A stretch of 9,040 nt of DNA from Mycobacterium sp. (GTDB lineage: Bacteria; Actinomycetota; Actinomycetes; Mycobacteriales; Mycobacteriaceae), in contig JAHFVB010000168.1 in the NCBI GenBank assembly GCA_023264755.1, forward strand, positions 1 through 9,040. The letters run 5' to 3'. A program made the position numbers and the translations under genes. Under the pieces are notes generated by a model. That model made no database searches. It was given only the letters and a program-made list of their open reading frames with translations, and was not told where the DNA came from. This document shows positions 7,274 through 9,040 of the stretch, in pieces. Position 1 is the first letter of the stretch; every line of letters begins with the position of its first letter.

Positions 7274-7645
7274 TCAGGGCTGCGCAGGCAACGGCGGTTG
7301 CTTGGCCAACTCGTCGAACGCCGGATCTTCACCCTCCCCCGGCGGTGAGGGCCAGGTCGGCAGGTAGATCGTGGGGCGATAGTCCTCGGTTGGATTGTCC
7401 ACCTGCGCAACGCAACCCACTCCGTACTTGGTGTCGGTCGGGAGGCCACCATGCTGGGTGCAGCACGTGGTGGCGATCGCATCCAGGTTCTGGTCGGGCC
7501 CGGGACTCGCAGTCAGGGTGCACGTGGAGTACCCCTGCTCGTCGAACTTCGGCGACGCCTGCGCAAGCCCAGGACCGCCCAACGCCAGCATGACGAGGGT
7601 CGCAGCCAGCCCCCGGGAACCTCGAACCAGGAAGATGCCGCCCAT
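7274..7645 (-). CDS. Small secreted four-cysteine protein, function unknown
   Basis: A predicted 123-aa exported protein. The start at ATG 7645 gives a clean Sec signal peptide: Arg8 and Arg11, a hydrophobic core LAATLVMLAL (13-22), and a signal peptidase I site AQA|S at 30/31. There is no lipobox cysteine, so it should be released rather than lipid-anchored. The mature part is about 93 aa with four cysteines (42, 61, 62, 78), including an adjacent pair in ATTCCTQHGGLP, enough for two disulfides. The last third is rich in Pro, Glu and Asp (PTWPSPPGEGEDPAFDELAK). The frame stays open to 7816 with an earlier ATG at 7744, but that would bury the signal peptide behind a hydrophilic extension. A TAGGTT element (7659-7654) and a weak GGAG (7652-7649) precede the start. 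I recognise no domain; it resembles the many small exported unknowns of mycobacteria. It diverges from the aldehyde dehydrogenase gene and converges on lysR. Confidence 0.7.
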   Translation of the reverse strand: MGGIFLVRGSRGLAATLVMLALGGPGLAQASPKFDEQGYSTCTLTASPGPDQNLDAIATTCCTQHGGLPTDTKYGVGCVAQVDNPTEDYRPTIYLPTWPSPPGEGEDPAFDELAKQPPLPAQP

Positions 7646-7703
7646 GGGCTCCGAACCTAGTTCACGGCGGCCGCAGTGAACGGAGGCGGGCCCACAGTCG
7701 CCA

Positions 7704-7731
7704 ATCGCTTCCGTTCTCGCGGGTGAGCGAT
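7704..7731. repeat. Inverted repeat/hairpin in the divergent intergenic region
   Basis: ATCGCT (7704-7709) pairs perfectly with AGCGAT (7726-7731). Inside, CCG (7711-7713) can pair with CGG (7720-7722) around a six-base loop. Together they form an interrupted hairpin with small asymmetric bulges. It lies 59 bases or more upstream of the secreted-protein start and overlaps the next dyad by two bases. It could be part of an operator cluster or an mRNA leader structure. Nothing else is recognisable in 7646-7703. Confidence 0.35.
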
Positions 7732-7750
7732 CCGAACCCTCCATTCGGAT
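7730..7750. promoter_or_regulatory. Candidate operator: perfect 7-N7-7 dyad
   Basis: ATCCGAA (7730-7736) and TTCGGAT (7744-7750) are exact reverse complements separated by seven bases. The site is centred 75 bases upstream of the aldehyde dehydrogenase ATG and 95 bases upstream of the secreted-protein ATG. Arm length and spacing suit a dimeric repressor such as a TetR- or GntR-type protein. No regulator of either family is in the window, so the binder is unknown. Confidence 0.45.
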
Positions 7751-7797
7751 GATGGTGCCCCACCGCACCCGGTAGTTGACTGAGCCCAACCCGAAAC

Positions 7798-7802
7798 GGA
7801 GG
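7798..7802 (+). promoter_or_regulatory. Ribosome binding site of the aldehyde dehydrogenase gene
   Basis: GGAGG is complementary to the 16S rRNA 3' end and lies 12 bases upstream of ATG 7815, slightly further than ideal. It supports this ATG as the start. It is also the only strong Shine-Dalgarno in the window, in contrast to the apparently leaderless regulator and pcaF starts. Confidence 0.55.
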
Positions 7803-7814
7803 CGCTGAGCGACC

Positions 7815-9040
7815 ATGGATATCGCGCACTTTCACATGTTCATCAACGGCAAGCACGTGGATTCCGACGAGGTCGACGAGATCCGTGACCCCGCCACCGA
7901 AGAGGTTTACGCCACGATTGCCCGCGGCACCGTCGAGCACGCCGACGCCGCCGTCTCCGCCGCGCGCGCAGCCTTCGAGTCCGGATCGTGGTCGCGGCGC
8001 ACACCAGCCGACCGGGCTCAGGTGTTGACCGCAGTCGCCGATCGCCTCGGCCAGGAGCTCGACGAACTCGTCGAACTCGAGATCCACGCCAACGGGGCCA
8101 CCGTGCGTCAGGCGACCGGCTTCCACGTCGGCTACGCCGCCCCGCACTTCCTCCACTTCGCGGAGTTGGCCGCGACCTATCAGTGGGAACGACAGGTGAC
8201 GACGCAGGCCTATCCCACGCTGTCGACCAACATCATCCGGCGCGAGCCACTGGGAGTCTGCGCGGCGATCGTGCCGTGGAACTTCCCACTGCTGCTGGGC
8301 ATCTGGAAGATAGGTCCCGCATTGGCCGCAGGCAACTCCGTGGTCATCAAGCCCGATGAGAAGACGCCGCTGACGCTGCTGCGGTTGTGCGAGCTCGCCC
8401 AAGAATGCGGAGTGCCGGATGGAGTCATCAACCTGGTCACCGGCGCCGGCCCGGTGACCGGGGCCCGGCTCGCCGAACACCCCGACGTCGACAAGGTGGC
8501 CTTCACCGGTTCGACGCCGGTGGGTCGCGAGATCATGCGATTGGCCTCCAGCAGTGTCAAGAAGGTGTCGCTGGAACTCGGCGGCAAGGGAGCGCAAATA
8601 TTGCTCGACGACGCCGACCTCGACGTGGCCGTCGACGGCGCCCTCTTTGCCTGCATGCTCTACTCCGGGCAGATCTGCGAATCCGGCACCCGACTGTTGG
8701 TGCCCGACGACATGTACGACCTCGTCGTCGACCGGCTCATCGATCGCGCGTCTTCGTTGAAGCTGGGCGACACCAGCGATTTCGATACCGACGTCGGGCC
8801 CGTCATCTCGGCCAAGCAGCGCGACCGGGTGCTGAGCTTCGTCGCAGGGGCCCGCGCTGCCGGAGCCAAGGTGGTGCTCGGTGGCGGCGTGCCGCCGGGC
8901 GAACAGTTCAGCCGGGGCTACTGGATCGAACCGACCATCATCACCGAGGTCACCAACGATATGGACGTCGCGCGCGAGGAGATCTTCGGTCCCGTCCTGT
9001 GCGTGCTGCGCTACACCGACGTCGCCGACGCCGTCGCACA
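7815..9040 (+). CDS. NAD(P)-dependent aldehyde dehydrogenase, 3'-truncated by window edge
   Basis: The first 408 codons of an aldehyde dehydrogenase superfamily gene, which oxidises an aldehyde to the acid; roughly 80-90 residues are missing to the right. The frame is open from ATG 7815 to the end of the window. Key residues are present: Asn156 in PWNFPL (154-159), Lys179 in VVIKPDEKTP, the dinucleotide-binding segment AFTGSTPVG (229-237), the general base Glu254 in LELGGKGA, and the catalytic Cys288 in SGQICESGTR. EEIFGPVL is at 388-395. The start is supported by an upstream GGAGG, and the N-terminus (FINGKHVDS, residues 9-17) is the usual one for the family. The two residues after the catalytic Cys are Glu-Ser where many members have Thr-Ala, which may affect the substrate pocket. 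The substrate is not predictable: a benzaldehyde- or semialdehyde-type role would fit aromatic catabolism, but it is not in the pca operon. Confidence 0.93.
   Translation, partial: MDIAHFHMFINGKHVDSDEVDEIRDPATEEVYATIARGTVEHADAAVSAARAAFESGSWSRRTPADRAQVLTAVADRLGQELDELVELEIHANGATVRQATGFHVGYAAPHFLHFAELAATYQWERQVTTQAYPTLSTNIIRREPLGVCAAIVPWNFPLLLGIWKIGPALAAGNSVVIKPDEKTPLTLLRLCELAQECGVPDGVINLVTGAGPVTGARLAEHPDVDKVAFTGSTPVGREIMRLASSSVKKVSLELGGKGAQILLDDADLDVAVDGALFACMLYSGQICESGTRLLVPDDMYDLVVDRLIDRASSLKLGDTSDFDTDVGPVISAKQRDRVLSFVAGARAAGAKVVLGGGVPPGEQFSRGYWIEPTIITEVTNDMDVAREEIFGPVLCVLRYTDVADAVA

Noticed and set aside
7679..7804. Direct repeat AACGGAGGCG at 7679-7688 and 7795-7804.
   Set aside because: The second copy contains the aldehyde dehydrogenase Shine-Dalgarno. 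A 10-bp purine-rich match in GC-rich DNA is weak evidence of function.
7646..7816. Longer form of the secreted protein starting at 7744 or 7816.
   Set aside because: Either start puts a hydrophilic stretch before the signal peptide and would cover the inverted repeats; the 7816 start would also overlap the aldehyde dehydrogenase ATG.
7662..8597. 311-codon minus-strand open frame opposite the aldehyde dehydrogenase gene.
   Set aside because: It lacks motifs and lies antisense to a frame holding all aldehyde dehydrogenase signatures.

Overview
The window reads as chromosomal DNA of a high-GC actinobacterium, most likely a Mycolicibacterium-type mycobacterium or close relative (inference). The reasons are G/C-rich third codon positions throughout, GTG and apparently leaderless starts, TANNNT-type -10 elements, and CoA-transferase subunits resembling mycobacterial ScoA/ScoB. 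I see no tRNA, rRNA, CRISPR array, IS element or phage gene.

Layout. The 3' end of a short-chain dehydrogenase/reductase gene (1-164, +) is followed by an 885-aa LuxR-family regulator of the LAL type, with an N-terminal ATPase and C-terminal HTH (205-2862, +). This gene runs tail-to-tail into a four-gene operon on the minus strand, transcribed from 6267 down to 2851: thiolase (pcaF-like), 3-oxoadipate enol-lactonase (pcaD), and the CoA-transferase alpha and beta subunits (pcaI, pcaJ). All three junctions are 4-bp ATGA start/stop overlaps. A LysR-family regulator (6345-7229, +) diverges from pcaF across a 77-bp AT-rich intergenic region holding a T-N11-A dyad and a good promoter for the operon. 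Beyond it lies a small secreted four-cysteine protein on the minus strand (7274-7645). A 169-bp divergent intergenic region with two inverted repeats follows, then an aldehyde dehydrogenase that runs off the right edge (7815-9040, +).

How the genes work together (inference from family knowledge). The operon encodes the common lower limb of the beta-ketoadipate pathway. PcaD opens 3-oxoadipate enol-lactone, PcaIJ moves CoA from succinyl-CoA to 3-oxoadipate, and the thiolase cleaves 3-oxoadipyl-CoA to succinyl-CoA and acetyl-CoA. Ring-cleavage genes (catechol or protocatechuate dioxygenase, cycloisomerase, decarboxylase) are absent here and must lie elsewhere if the pathway is complete. The operon lies between two regulators of different families: a divergent LysR protein, the usual local activator, and a convergent LAL/LuxR protein, the family of the Corynebacterium glutamicum pca activator PcaO.

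Most of the window is well-understood catabolism. The points worth a second look are the two-regulator arrangement, the compact lysR-pcaF control region, the non-canonical thiolase signature, the dyads upstream of the aldehyde dehydrogenase, and the small secreted cysteine protein. I did not find convincing evidence of an undescribed system.
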